DNA of 64,000 nt. Source: Streptosporangiaceae bacterium NEAU-GS5 (GTDB lineage: Bacteria > Actinomycetota > Actinomycetes > Streptosporangiales > Streptosporangiaceae). Shown here in pieces: positions 34,869 to 44,524 of this stretch; within the stretch, counting starts at the first letter, position 1; each line of letters opens with the position of its first letter. A program made the translations under genes and the position numbers. Under the pieces are notes generated by a model. That model did no database searches. It was not told the origin of the DNA and was given only the letters and a program-made list of their open reading frames with translations. The stretch spans positions 1-64,000 of the forward strand of contig JAGFNW010000038.1 in NCBI GenBank assembly GCA_017592665.1, written 5' to 3'.

Positions 34869-35002
34869 TCGTGGATACCCGCCGGATCCGCGGCGACCGC
34901 GCAGGCCGAACTCGCCGACAGAACTAGTTTCTAGGATTTTCTTCTAATATCGTCGCTTCTCGGATGGCCTCGCGGCCTCGCGGTCTCGCATGAGGAGGCG
35001 AC

Positions 35003-36280
35003 GTGAGTTGGGACTTCTCCACCGAACCGGAGTTCCAGGAGCAGCTCGACTGGGTCGAGGAGTTCTGCCGGACCGAGGTCGAACCGCTTGACCTGGTCTT
35101 TCCCGGGGCCGCGTATTCCCGCAATCCGAAGGCCAAGGCGCTCGCCGACCCGCTCAAGCAGCAGGTGAAGGATCGTGGCCTGTGGGCGCTGTTCCTCGAC
35201 CGCGAACTCGGCGGACCGGGCTTCGGGCAGCTCAAGCTGGCCCTGCTCAACGAGATCCTGGGCCGGTATCGCTCGGCGCCGGTCGTCTTCGGCACGGCGG
35301 CTCCCGACACGGGGAACATGGAGATGCTCGCCGCGTACGGCACCGAGGAGCAGAAGAAGCGCTGGCTGTATCCGCTGATGAACCAGGAGCTCTTCTCCGC
35401 CTACTCGATGACCGAGCCGCAGGGCGGATCCGACCCGAGCCTGTTCCGGACCCACGCCAGGCTCGACGGCGCCGAGTGGGTCATCAACGGCGAGAAGTGG
35501 TTCACCAGCCTCGGCGCCCGGGCCGACATCATCTTCGTGATGTGCACCAACGGCATGTTCGTCGTTCCGCGCGAGGCGCCCGGCGTGGAGATCGCCGAAT
35601 ACCCCGCCCTGCACAACCACATCGAATACCGCGACGTCCGCGTCCCCCTCGACCACCTCCTCGGGCCCGAGGACGGCGCCAAGGTGCTGGCGCAGCGGCG
35701 CCTCGGCGGCGGGCGCATCCACCATGCGATGCGCACCGTGGCACAGGTCAAACTGGCCATGGACATGATGTGCGAACGCGCGCTGAGCCGCGAGTCGCAC
35801 GGCAAGGTGATCGCCGAACACCAGATGGTGCAGGAGGCGATCGCCGACTCGTACGCCGAGATCAACATGCTGCGGCTCATGGTGCTGTGGACGGCGTGGA
35901 CCATCGACAACACCAGCACGCAGGAGGCACGCACCCAGATCGCCGCCTGCAAGTACACATGCGCGAAAGTCCTGCGCGACGTGTCATACCGGGCGCTGCA
36001 CATCATGGGCTCCCTCGGCACCACCAACCTGACACCCTTGCAAGCCATGTGGGCCGGCGCGCCGACCATGGCCATCGCCGACGGGGTCGACGAGGTGCAC
36101 AAGGTGACCGTCGCCCGCAACGTCCTCAAGGACTACGAACCACACCCCGGCCTGTGGCCCACCGAGTACATCCCGGCCAAACGCGAGCAGGCGAGGAAGA
36201 AGTACGCCGACCTGATCGCCGCCGACCCCGACCTCGCTGCCTGGGCCGACCACGCCGTACGCGCGATGAACCGAGGTTGA
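35003..36280 (+). CDS. Acyl-CoA dehydrogenase family protein
   Basis: The 425-aa flavoprotein has the ACAD segments Tyr-Ser-Met-Thr-Glu-Pro-Gln-Gly-Gly-Ser-Asp-Pro (FAD/substrate), Trp-Val-Ile-Asn-Gly-Glu-Lys-Trp-Phe-Thr, and Gly-Gly-Gly-Arg-Ile-His-His-Ala. The long form with Trp-Ala-Gly-Ala-Pro-Thr-Met-Ala-Ile-Ala-Asp-Gly-Val-Asp-Glu-Val-His matches the ACAD10/11-like group rather than short-chain enzymes. It is probably a fatty-acyl or steroid-side-chain dehydrogenase. GTG 35003 is preceded by GAGGAGG. TAATAT at 34945-34950 is a likely -10 box. Confidence 0.9.
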   Translation: MSWDFSTEPEFQEQLDWVEEFCRTEVEPLDLVFPGAAYSRNPKAKALADPLKQQVKDRGLWALFLDRELGGPGFGQLKLALLNEILGRYRSAPVVFGTAAPDTGNMEMLAAYGTEEQKKRWLYPLMNQELFSAYSMTEPQGGSDPSLFRTHARLDGAEWVINGEKWFTSLGARADIIFVMCTNGMFVVPREAPGVEIAEYPALHNHIEYRDVRVPLDHLLGPEDGAKVLAQRRLGGGRIHHAMRTVAQVKLAMDMMCERALSRESHGKVIAEHQMVQEAIADSYAEINMLRLMVLWTAWTIDNTSTQEARTQIAACKYTCAKVLRDVSYRALHIMGSLGTTNLTPLQAMWAGAPTMAIADGVDEVHKVTVARNVLKDYEPHPGLWPTEYIPAKREQARKKYADLIAADPDLAAWADHAVRAMNRG

Positions 36281-36305
36281 CGATCGGCGGCGGGGTTCGG
36301 GTGTG

Positions 36306-37184
36306 TCAGCGGCCCGAGGGGAAGTGACGGGCCAATTCGGCGCGGGCCGTGTCGTCGAACCGGATGTCGGCGGCGGCGAGGTTCTCAGCGAGATGGGCGC
36401 GGGCGCGGGTGCCCGGAATGAGCAGGATGTTCGGTGCGAGGTCGAGCAGCCAGGCAAGCGCCACCTGCACGGGCGACGCGCCCAGCCGCGCGGCCGCCGC
36501 GGCGAGCCCAGGGTCGGCGAGCAGCCGACGCCGCTGCTCGCCGGGCAGGCCCAGCGGGCAGTACGGCACGAACGCGATGTTCCGAGCTTCGCATTCAGTG
36601 AGGACGTCCAGGGACTGCTGGTCGGCCAGGTTGAAAAGGTTCTGCACGCAGACGACCTCCGTCTGGTCGACCGCCCGTAGCAGATGTGACCGCGAGATGT
36701 TGCTGAGCCCGATGCCGTCGATCAGCCCGTCTTCCCGGGCCTTGACGAGCGCCGCCAGCTGGGCGTCGAAGCGCCTGCCCGGGGTCTCGGAGGGGTTCAT
36801 CACACGCAGGTTCACGGCCGCCAGCCGATCGGCGCCGAGCGTAGTGAGGTTGTCCTCGACGCCTTGGCGCAGCTCGTGCGGTTCGTCGAAGCGCCGCAGC
36901 GCACCATCGGTCTCGCGGCGGACGGCCACCTTGCTCACGATCGCCAGGCCGTCCGGATATGGGTGCAGAGCCTCCCGGATGAGCTCGTTCACCGTGCCCG
37001 GACCGTAGTACTGAGCGGTGTCGATGTGGTCCACGCCGGCCGCGACGGCCGCGCGCAGCACGCGCAACGCCTCGTCGCGGTCGCGTGGCGGCCCGAAGAA
37101 CCCGTCGCCGGCGAGCTGCATCGCGCCGTAACCGGCCCGGTGCACGCGCCACGGACCAAGCGCGAAGGATCCGCCGAGTTCCAT
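36306..37184 (-). CDS. Aldo/keto reductase family protein
   Basis: The 292-aa NADPH-dependent reductase has the AKR motif Val-Asp-His-Ile-Asp-Thr-Ala-Gln-Tyr-Tyr-Gly (catalytic Asp and Tyr) near residues 54-64, Gly-Leu-Ser-Asn-Ile-Ser, and Leu-Leu-Ile-Pro-Gly-Thr-Arg-Ala for cofactor binding. The lysine of the tetrad is in Ile-Val-Ser-Lys-Val. ATG 37184 is chosen because the conserved barrel begins just after it. Substrate unknown. It is convergent with the acyl-CoA dehydrogenase, 25 bp apart. Confidence 0.9.
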   Translation of the reverse strand: MELGGSFALGPWRVHRAGYGAMQLAGDGFFGPPRDRDEALRVLRAAVAAGVDHIDTAQYYGPGTVNELIREALHPYPDGLAIVSKVAVRRETDGALRRFDEPHELRQGVEDNLTTLGADRLAAVNLRVMNPSETPGRRFDAQLAALVKAREDGLIDGIGLSNISRSHLLRAVDQTEVVCVQNLFNLADQQSLDVLTECEARNIAFVPYCPLGLPGEQRRRLLADPGLAAAAARLGASPVQVALAWLLDLAPNILLIPGTRARAHLAENLAAADIRFDDTARAELARHFPSGR

Positions 37185-37197
37185 CAGCCGAGTCCTA

Positions 37198-37320
37198 TCA
37201 CGGATGGACCTGCGAGTCTGCGCCAAGGTCGAGGCGGATCGCGGGTACGGCCGCGAGCGCCGCGCCACGCCGGAGAAACGAGCGGCGGTTCGCGGCTGAC
37301 GGGGATGACGTCGATGACAT
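37198..37320 (-). pseudogene. Collapsed 40-codon gene: Tat signal joined to the tail of an MBL-type protein
   Basis: ATG 37320, preceded by AAAGGACG, starts a twin-arginine signal (Asn-Arg-Arg-Ser-Phe-Leu-Arg-Arg-Gly-Ala-Ala-Leu-Ala-Ala) that runs straight into Ile-Arg-Leu-Asp-Leu-Gly-Ala-Asp-Ser-Gln-Val-His-Pro and a stop. That tail matches the last residues of the MBL-fold protein at 37831-38811 at 11 of 13 positions. It looks like a paralogue that lost its entire central part by internal deletion. Confidence 0.65.
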
Positions 37321-37349
37321 GGTCGTCCTTTCAGATGTCCGGCGGGCTT

Positions 37350-37834
37350 TCAGGGGCCGTAGACCGGGACGACCGCGCCACTGATCGGCCCGGCCGCGGC
37401 GCTGACGAGGTAGGCGATGATGTCGGCGACGGCCTCCGGTGAGACCGCCTGTGCCAGCAGCTCGGGTGGCAGGTACGGCCGATTCTTGGCGGTGTCGATG
37501 ATCTGCGGCGCGACGGCGTTGACCCGGATCCCGAGTGGACGCAGCTCCAGGTCGAGTACGCGGACGAGGTGGACCAGGGCCGCCTTGCTCACGCCGTAGG
37601 TGACCATCCCCGCAGTCGGTTCCAGTCCCGGGCGGGCGGCCACGTGCACGATGGCGCCCGAACCGCGTTCGCGCATGTACGGCGCCGCGGCCTGGGTCAG
37701 CCACAGCGCGGCGCCCGCGTTGACGTCGATCATGAGCCGCAGGTCCTCGGGCGTCACTGCCAGCGCGTCGCCCAGGTGGTAGGTGCCCCTCCCGCGCCGG
37801 CCAGAATCGCCACCCGCTCGTTTCCGCCGGTCAT
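37350..37834 (-). pseudogene. SDR-family oxidoreductase with internal deletion and frameshift
   Basis: The ATG at 37834 overlaps the stop of the MBL gene and starts Met-Thr-Gly-Gly-Asn-Glu-Arg-Val-Ala-Ile-Leu-Ala-Gly-Ala-Gly-Gly-Ala, a short-chain dehydrogenase N-terminus, which terminates after 26 codons. The C-terminal half resumes in another frame from about 37775, with Tyr-Gly-Val-Ser-Lys-Ala-Ala-Leu (catalytic Tyr and Lys) and Arg-Val-Asn-Ala-Val-Ala-Pro. Roughly 70 codons in between are missing. The C-terminal part alone (start 37757) cannot bind NAD(P). Confidence 0.75.
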
Positions 37835-38811
37835 GGGTGGACCTGTGAGCCGCCGCCGAGGTCGAGGCGGATCGACTGAAGAATGGTGAAGGTCGTGCTG
37901 GTGGTGAACGCGCCGACGTCCGCGGCGCCCAGCACGCCGGTGTACTTGGCGATGACCGGCGCGGCGGCCTGCGCGGTGACGGCGTCGAGGTAGCCGTTCA
38001 CCCCGGCCCAGACGTTCGCCCCGTACTTGACGAAGTAGGGGGTCGGGTCGACCGAGGCGAGCGCGGCATGCGCGCTGTCGACGATGTCGGCGATGTATCG
38101 CTGGTGCAGGACGAGGTCGTCGCGGGTGCCGAGCCGGCCGAGATGACCACCGATGTAGTGCGTCCACGGGTAGGCCATGGCCTGGTCCGGCGCGCCGATG
38201 TAGCCGGGCACGTCCTCGCTGAGGTTGAGGTTGTAGATGGGCACCCAGCCGGCGTTGACGATGTCGATGAGCATGAGCGCGTCGTGGTCCGGGAAGTGGA
38301 TGTAGATGTTGTCCGGCGAGTGGTTGGGCCCGTGATAGGCCAGCTCGACCCGGTCGCCGCCGATCTGGAGCGTGTAGCGGTCCTCGAAGGTGACCTCGGG
38401 GGCGGGCCGGGCAGCGTCGTTGTCGCGCAGCAGCAGCCGCCGGGTCTCGGCGTGCCCGATGCGTACGATGTCGTCGCCGAACAGGTTCGCCGCGCCGGCG
38501 TGGTCGGCGTGGTGGTGGGAGTAGACCAGATGGGTCACGGTGTTGCCGATGCCCTCGGCGGCCGCGACCTCGTCCACGGCCCGCCGCAGGTTGTGGCCGA
38601 TGGTCGGCGGGGCGTCGAACAGGACCACCCCATCCGGGGTCGCCAGGAACGCCGACTGGTAGGTGCCGTCGGTGACCCAGTAGAGGTTGCGTTCGACGCG
38701 GCCGACGAAGTAGCCGTGCTCGTTGAGGGCCGGGCCGAGGGCCTCCTCCGGGATCGGCACATAGTCGGGCAGTTCTGGCGTGATTTCCGCGTGCGCATTC
38801 GATGAAGCCAT
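37831..38811 (-). CDS. MBL-fold metallo-hydrolase
   Basis: The 326-aa protein has the metal-binding motif His99-x-His101-x-Asp103-His104 (Ser-His-His-His-Ala-Asp-His), later Gly-Pro-Asn-His-Ser-Pro-Asp-Asn and Ala-Leu-Met-Leu-Ile-Asp, typical of metallo-beta-lactamase-fold hydrolases. No signal peptide is visible from ATG 38811. The gene overlaps the SDR pseudogene (ATGA) and is divergent from the MalT-like activator at 38897. The repeated GGTGA/TCACC sites between them suggest direct control. Substrate unknown. Confidence 0.88.
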   Translation of the reverse strand: MASSNAHAEITPELPDYVPIPEEALGPALNEHGYFVGRVERNLYWVTDGTYQSAFLATPDGVVLFDAPPTIGHNLRRAVDEVAAAEGIGNTVTHLVYSHHHADHAGAANLFGDDIVRIGHAETRRLLLRDNDAARPAPEVTFEDRYTLQIGGDRVELAYHGPNHSPDNIYIHFPDHDALMLIDIVNAGWVPIYNLNLSEDVPGYIGAPDQAMAYPWTHYIGGHLGRLGTRDDLVLHQRYIADIVDSAHAALASVDPTPYFVKYGANVWAGVNGYLDAVTAQAAAPVIAKYTGVLGAADVGAFTTSTTFTILQSIRLDLGGGSQVHP

Positions 38812-38821
38812 GGCTCCAGAT

Positions 38822-38869
38822 TCACCGCCGGACAGGTGACCGGTCGTCACCGGATTCTGGTGATTCACC
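38822..38869. promoter_or_regulatory. GGTGA/TCACC operator array between MBL gene and LuxR activator
   Basis: Half-sites occur as TCACC (38822), GGTGAC-N5-GTCACC (38835-38851) and the perfect palindrome GGTGA-T-TCACC (38859-38869). On the plus strand TACCCT (38885-38890) is a -10 box six bases before GTG 38897, so the regulator mRNA is probably leaderless. Autoregulation and control of the MBL-SDR operon are likely. Confidence 0.65.
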
Positions 38870-38896
38870 GGCGATCGACCGGGTTACCCTGACGGG

Positions 38897-41629
38897 GTGC
38901 CCGGAGGAAAAGGTGCGACGACCGGCACCTCGGTAGCGGACGGCCAGGCGGCGGGCGGCCCGGTGGGTGCCGCCCCGCCGGGGCTGCTCGACCGGAAAGA
39001 TCTCCTTCAGCTGCTCGACCGCGCCGTGGCCAAGCGCCTGACGGTCATCTCGGCGCCTCCGGGAAGTGGCAAGACCTCGCTGTTACGCACGTGGGCCGAC
39101 CACGCGACGAAGCTTCGCCGGGTCGCGTTCGTGTCCGTGGAGCGCGATCAGCAGAACGAACAGCGGTTCTGGTGCGGCGTCCTCGACGCCGTCCGCGAAC
39201 CAGCGAACCCGGTGACGTCCGCGGCGCCCGCCACCGCACCGGCCGTGGACCAGGTGATCGGCAGCGTGCTGGCGGAGCTCGCCGAACACGCCGGACCGGT
39301 CGTCCTGATCATCGACGACCTCCACGAGCTGAGGTCGGCCGACGCCCTCACGCAGCTCGAATACTTCCTCGCGAATCTGCCCGGCAATGCGCGCGTGGTG
39401 CTGTCCTCCCGCCGGGATCCGCCGATCAGGCTGCACCAGCTCCGGCTTGCCGACGAGATCGCCGAGATCCGCGCCGGCGATCTGCGGTTCACCGAGGCCG
39501 AGACACGCGAGCTGCTGGCCGGGTCCAGGATCGGCCTGTCCAGCGACGCGATGGCGGCGCTTCACCAGCGCACCGAAGGGTGGGCGGCAGGCCTGCGCCT
39601 GGCGGTGATCTCGCTCACCGGTCACCCGGAGCCCGAGCGCTTCGTTGCCGAGTTCTCCGGGAACGACCGCGCCATCGGGGAGTACCTGATGGCCGAGATG
39701 CTGGACAGGCAACCGGGCGAGATTCGGCGCATGCTGCTGCGGACCTCGGTCGTCAACCGCATGAACGGCGAACTGGCCGACCTGCTGACCGGCCGCGCGG
39801 GCGCCGAGCAGATGCTGCTGGCGCTGGAGGAGGCGAACGCGTTCGTCGTCTCGCTCGACGCCCAGCGCACCTGGTTTCGCTACCACCAGCTCCTGGCGGA
39901 CTTCCTGCGGCTGGAGCTCCGTCGTACGGCCGCAGACGAGGTTCCCGGCCTGCACCGCCGGGCCGCGCGGTGGTTCGCGGACCGGGGAGAGGTGGTCGAG
40001 GCGGTGCGGCACACGGTCGCGGCCGGCGACTGGCCCGATGCCGCTCGAATCGTCGCGGACCACTCGTTCAGGTGGGTGCTCGAGGGACAGGCCGCAACTA
40101 TTCGTACAGTCCTGCAGGCGTTTCCAGCAGGGGCCGCGGCCGATCATCCCGACCTCGCGCTTGCTCACGCGGCCGCCGAGCTGAACCAGGGGCGGACCGA
40201 GGAGGCGGCCGCTCAACTGGCGCTGGCCGAGTCCCACCTTCAAAGCGGCCCCCCGGCGCGCCGCCGCCGGGCGGTGGCGATCGCGTCCCTGCGACTGGCG
40301 CTGGCACGGCGTAGTGGCCGGTTCAGTGAGGTGATCGATCTGGTGAAGATGCTCGACGCGTCAATGGCGGACACATCCGGCGAACGGCCCGCGGTGGGAA
40401 GCGAGCTGCGTGTGGTCGCGCTTTTGAACCTCGGGATAGTCGAGACCTGGACCGGGCGGCTCATCGAGGCCGAACGTCATCTCTCCGACGCGGCCACGCT
40501 CGCCCAGGAGATCGGCCGTCCCTATCTGGAAGTCGCGTGCCGAGCGCACCAAGGTTTTCCATCCAAGACGGTCTCGGTGACGGCGGCACGTGAGCGCGGC
40601 CGTGAGGCGGTGGCCCTCGCCGAACGCCATGGCCTGGGTGATCACCCGATAATCGCGCCCGCGCTCGGGGCCGTCGGTGGCATGGCGATCTGGATGGGCG
40701 AATTCGACGAGGGGGAACGCTGGCTGCGCCGTGCCTGGGAGGTCGGCTCCGCACACGTCGAGCCCGCCACCGCCGTGCTCCTGCATCTGGCCAACGGCAT
40801 GTTGCAGGCGGCTCGCGGGCGGCAGCGATCGGCTCTGGACGCATTCACGGCGGCAGCGCGTACGCAGTCGCTGCTCACCGGCGCGCACGCGCTCGCGCCG
40901 CGGATCGCCGGATGGCTCGCGACCACGCAGGCTCGGCTGGGAATGGCGGCCGAGGCGCGCGCGACGCTGGCCGCGTTCTCCCCCGAGCCGGGACGCGCGA
41001 GCGCCATCGCCAACGCGCGAGCATGGATGTGTCTCCTGGACCGAAACCCCGGCATGGCGTTGGAGGCACTCCACGGCATCCGGAACGCCACACCTCCGAC
41101 CGAACCGTACAGCCTCGTCGAAGCGCATCTGCTCGCCGGCAACGCACACCTGCGCTCGGGCGATCGAGACGCCGCGGCAGCGGCTGCCGAAGCGGCTCTC
41201 ACGGCCGCCGAGCCCGACCGGCTCGTCTTCCCGTTCGCCCTGACCGAGGCCGCGGAGTTGCTCGACGTGCTCCGGCACCACGAGACGGCGCATCGAGCCC
41301 TGCTCGCTGACATCGCCGACCAGCTGAGGGGCGAGTCGGCGCCGGGCGCGGACCGAGAGCCGCCGCCCCACTCCGACGAGCTCACCCCGAGCGAACTACG
41401 CGTCTTGGGATATCTCCCGACAAACCTGACGCGAGCCGAAATCGCGCATGAGCTCCACGTCTCGATACACACGGTCAACACTCACATCCGCAACATCTAT
41501 GCCAAGCTCGGTGCGGGAGACCGGTCCGTCGCCGTGCAACGCGCACGCCAGTTGCGGCTGCTCTCCAACCGGCTTTCGCCGACGTCTCCGAACCACCTCA
41601 GGTCCGTACGGCCCAGGCCCGCGCCCTAA
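38897..41629 (+). CDS. MalT-like LuxR family ATP-dependent transcriptional regulator
   Basis: The 910-aa STAND-type regulator has Walker A Ala53-Pro-Pro-Gly-Ser-Gly-Lys-Thr60 and Walker B Leu-Ile-Ile-Asp-Asp-Leu-His. A winged segment Trp-Phe-Arg-Tyr-His-Gln-Leu-Leu follows, then a long TPR-like helical array (about 400-830) and a C-terminal LuxR helix-turn-helix (Leu-Thr-Pro-Ser-Glu-Leu-Arg-Val-Leu to His-Thr-Val-Asn-Thr-His-Ile-Arg). MalT-type proteins activate genes after binding an inducer and ATP. The divergent MBL-SDR genes are the expected target. Confidence 0.92.
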   Translation: MPGGKGATTGTSVADGQAAGGPVGAAPPGLLDRKDLLQLLDRAVAKRLTVISAPPGSGKTSLLRTWADHATKLRRVAFVSVERDQQNEQRFWCGVLDAVREPANPVTSAAPATAPAVDQVIGSVLAELAEHAGPVVLIIDDLHELRSADALTQLEYFLANLPGNARVVLSSRRDPPIRLHQLRLADEIAEIRAGDLRFTEAETRELLAGSRIGLSSDAMAALHQRTEGWAAGLRLAVISLTGHPEPERFVAEFSGNDRAIGEYLMAEMLDRQPGEIRRMLLRTSVVNRMNGELADLLTGRAGAEQMLLALEEANAFVVSLDAQRTWFRYHQLLADFLRLELRRTAADEVPGLHRRAARWFADRGEVVEAVRHTVAAGDWPDAARIVADHSFRWVLEGQAATIRTVLQAFPAGAAADHPDLALAHAAAELNQGRTEEAAAQLALAESHLQSGPPARRRRAVAIASLRLALARRSGRFSEVIDLVKMLDASMADTSGERPAVGSELRVVALLNLGIVETWTGRLIEAERHLSDAATLAQEIGRPYLEVACRAHQGFPSKTVSVTAARERGREAVALAERHGLGDHPIIAPALGAVGGMAIWMGEFDEGERWLRRAWEVGSAHVEPATAVLLHLANGMLQAARGRQRSALDAFTAAARTQSLLTGAHALAPRIAGWLATTQARLGMAAEARATLAAFSPEPGRASAIANARAWMCLLDRNPGMALEALHGIRNATPPTEPYSLVEAHLLAGNAHLRSGDRDAAAAAAEAALTAAEPDRLVFPFALTEAAELLDVLRHHETAHRALLADIADQLRGESAPGADREPPPHSDELTPSELRVLGYLPTNLTRAEIAHELHVSIHTVNTHIRNIYAKLGAGDRSVAVQRARQLRLLSNRLSPTSPNHLRSVRPRPAP

Positions 41630-41681
41630 TCGCCGGATTCCGGCGTGGCCGACTCACCAGGCGGGGCAGGACGCTCATCGT

Positions 41682-41909
41682 GTGGCCGCGCCGTCAAGCT
41701 TGTACACGATCCGGATAAGGGGCCGGCTCGGAGCGACCGCACTGTCCGCCTTCCCCACGATGGAGGCGGAGCTGGACGGCGACGAGACCGTGCTCACCGG
41801 CCCGCTTCAAGATCAATCAGCGGTGTTCGGTGTCGTCGCGCAGATCGAGGCCCTCGGCCTCGAACTCGTCGAACTGCGCCGGATCAGGCCGACGCCGCCG
41901 CAGACGTAG
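41682..41909 (+). CDS. Conserved small protein of 69-75 aa
   Basis: The frame reads Tyr-Thr-Ile-Arg-Ile-Arg-Gly-Arg-Leu-Gly-Ala-Thr-Ala-Leu, then Asp-Glu-Thr-Val-Leu-Thr-Gly-Pro-Leu-Gln-Asp-Gln-Ser-Ala-Val-Phe-Gly-Val and Gln-Ile-Glu-Ala-Leu-Gly-Leu-Glu-Leu-Val-Glu. I recall small actinobacterial proteins with this core (an R-I-R-G-R-L start and D-Q-A/S-A-L-x-G-V/L). Start is GTG 41682 or TTG 41700. Function unknown; it may be a small regulatory or accessory protein, as it follows the LuxR gene by about 50 bp. Confidence 0.65.
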   Translation: MAAPSSLYTIRIRGRLGATALSAFPTMEAELDGDETVLTGPLQDQSAVFGVVAQIEALGLELVELRRIRPTPPQT

Positions 41910-42347
41910 GCGCACGAGAGAAAGTCAAGGCTCCGAAACATATCAAGAGAAGTTCTAATACTAACGTGAAGTAAGATCATTTTCGGGAATTCCACCTGCG
42001 CATATACCATTCATGTAACGAAAACTTTCAGAAAGCCCTCCGTTGAGGCTCCTACAAGACTCCGGAACGGCATCTGTCTGAAACATTTCGAGGCTCCGGC
42101 CGCTGAAAGATTCAGCGCTCCGGGGCGCCCACGTAAGCGTCCGGGTACTGCTGTCGCAGCTTGCGGCAGGCATCGGCCGTGCCATGCGAACCCAGCGACA
42201 GGTCACCCCTTGACCGAACTCGCCCATGTCAGGTTTGCTCCGGCCCACATCCCTGTGAACCAGGCATTTCCCCTGTTTCGGGCGGCCTTGATCATCAGCG
42301 ATGAGTCAGCCGTCCGCGCCTGACACGGAGAAGGGAACGGGTGATTC
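41910..42347. promoter_or_regulatory. AT-richer intergenic control region of the xylan locus
   Basis: No gene is seen in these 438 bp, and the first 180 bp are clearly lower in GC than the surroundings. They contain GAAA-AC-TTTC (42020-42029), GAAA-CA-TTTC (42080-42089) and the palindrome GCTGAA-AGA-TTCAGC (42102-42116). AGGCTCC occurs three times. Spaced GAAA/TTTC inverted repeats are recalled from xylanase promoters of other actinomycetes, so induction by xylan is plausible. GAGAAGGGAACGG near 42330 is the ribosome binding site of the next gene. Confidence 0.5.
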
Positions 42348-42891
42348 GTGGCAGGACTGGCAATGATCATCACGTTAGACCGCTCCAAGACCCGTTCGAC
42401 ACTTGTCGCGCCGACGGTGGCGGCGACGCTCTCGGCGGTCGGTGCGGTAGTGCTGGGAACCCCCCAGGCCGCCGCCGTCGCCGGAGTCGAGGACGATGGT
42501 GCCGACTGCACCGTGCCCGCCCTGCCCGACGCGGGATCCCTGCCCGACGCGGGATCCCTGCCCGACGCGGGATCCCTGCCCACCAATTCCCTGGACGGCC
42601 AAGGCCGACTGGAGATGCCGGCGGGAAGAGCTCAAGAATCGGGCGGAGAAGTTCGTCTACAGCGAGAAGCCCGGAAACCCGGCCAGCGTTGCGGGAACCG
42701 TCTCCAGCTCCACCATCACGGTCAACGTGCGCCAGAACGGCCGCACCGCATCCTTCTCCGCGAGCGTCCCGCTGCCGAGCGGCACGGGCCCCTTCCCGGC
42801 CGTCGTCTACAGCGGCATCGGCATCGGCATCGACACCAACACCATCGCCACCTGCAACGGCAGCGCCAACCAACGCTGGACTAAGGCATAG
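42348..42891 (+). pseudogene. Broken CE15 glucuronoyl esterase fused to the end of a CBM13
   Basis: A signal peptide (to about Ala-Ala-Ala-Val-Ala, residue 46) and Asp-Cys-Thr-Val-Pro-Ala-Leu-Pro-Asp-Ala-Gly-Ser-Leu-Pro form a CE15-type N-terminus. A frameshift near 42580 moves the sequence to another frame: Lys-Ala-Asp-Trp-Arg-Cys-Arg-Arg-Glu-Glu and Ser-Gly-Thr-Gly-Pro-Phe-Pro-Ala-Val-Val, also CE15-like. It then jumps at about 42835 to [12 protein letters not shown], the last residues of the xylanase CBM13. The catalytic esterase domain is deleted. A small 18-bp repeat expansion lies in the proline linker. Confidence 0.75.
42521..42574. repeat. Three identical 18-bp tandem repeats in the CE15 remnant
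   Basis: CCTGCCCGACGCGGGATC occurs at 42521, 42539 and 42557 without a single difference, encoding repeated Pro-Asp-Ala-Gly-Ser-Leu. Intact relatives, as I recall, carry this hexapeptide once, so this is a recent slippage expansion. Confidence 0.85.
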
Positions 42892-44421
<1,530 letters not shown>

Positions 44422-44524
44422 CCCGGGAACCTCCCCGATTCCGCGCCGGTCCAGGCGAGTCCCTGGACCGGCGCGCATGCCTCGTTGCAGGGTGTACGCC
44501 CCGGCCCGAGGATCACCGTGTCTT

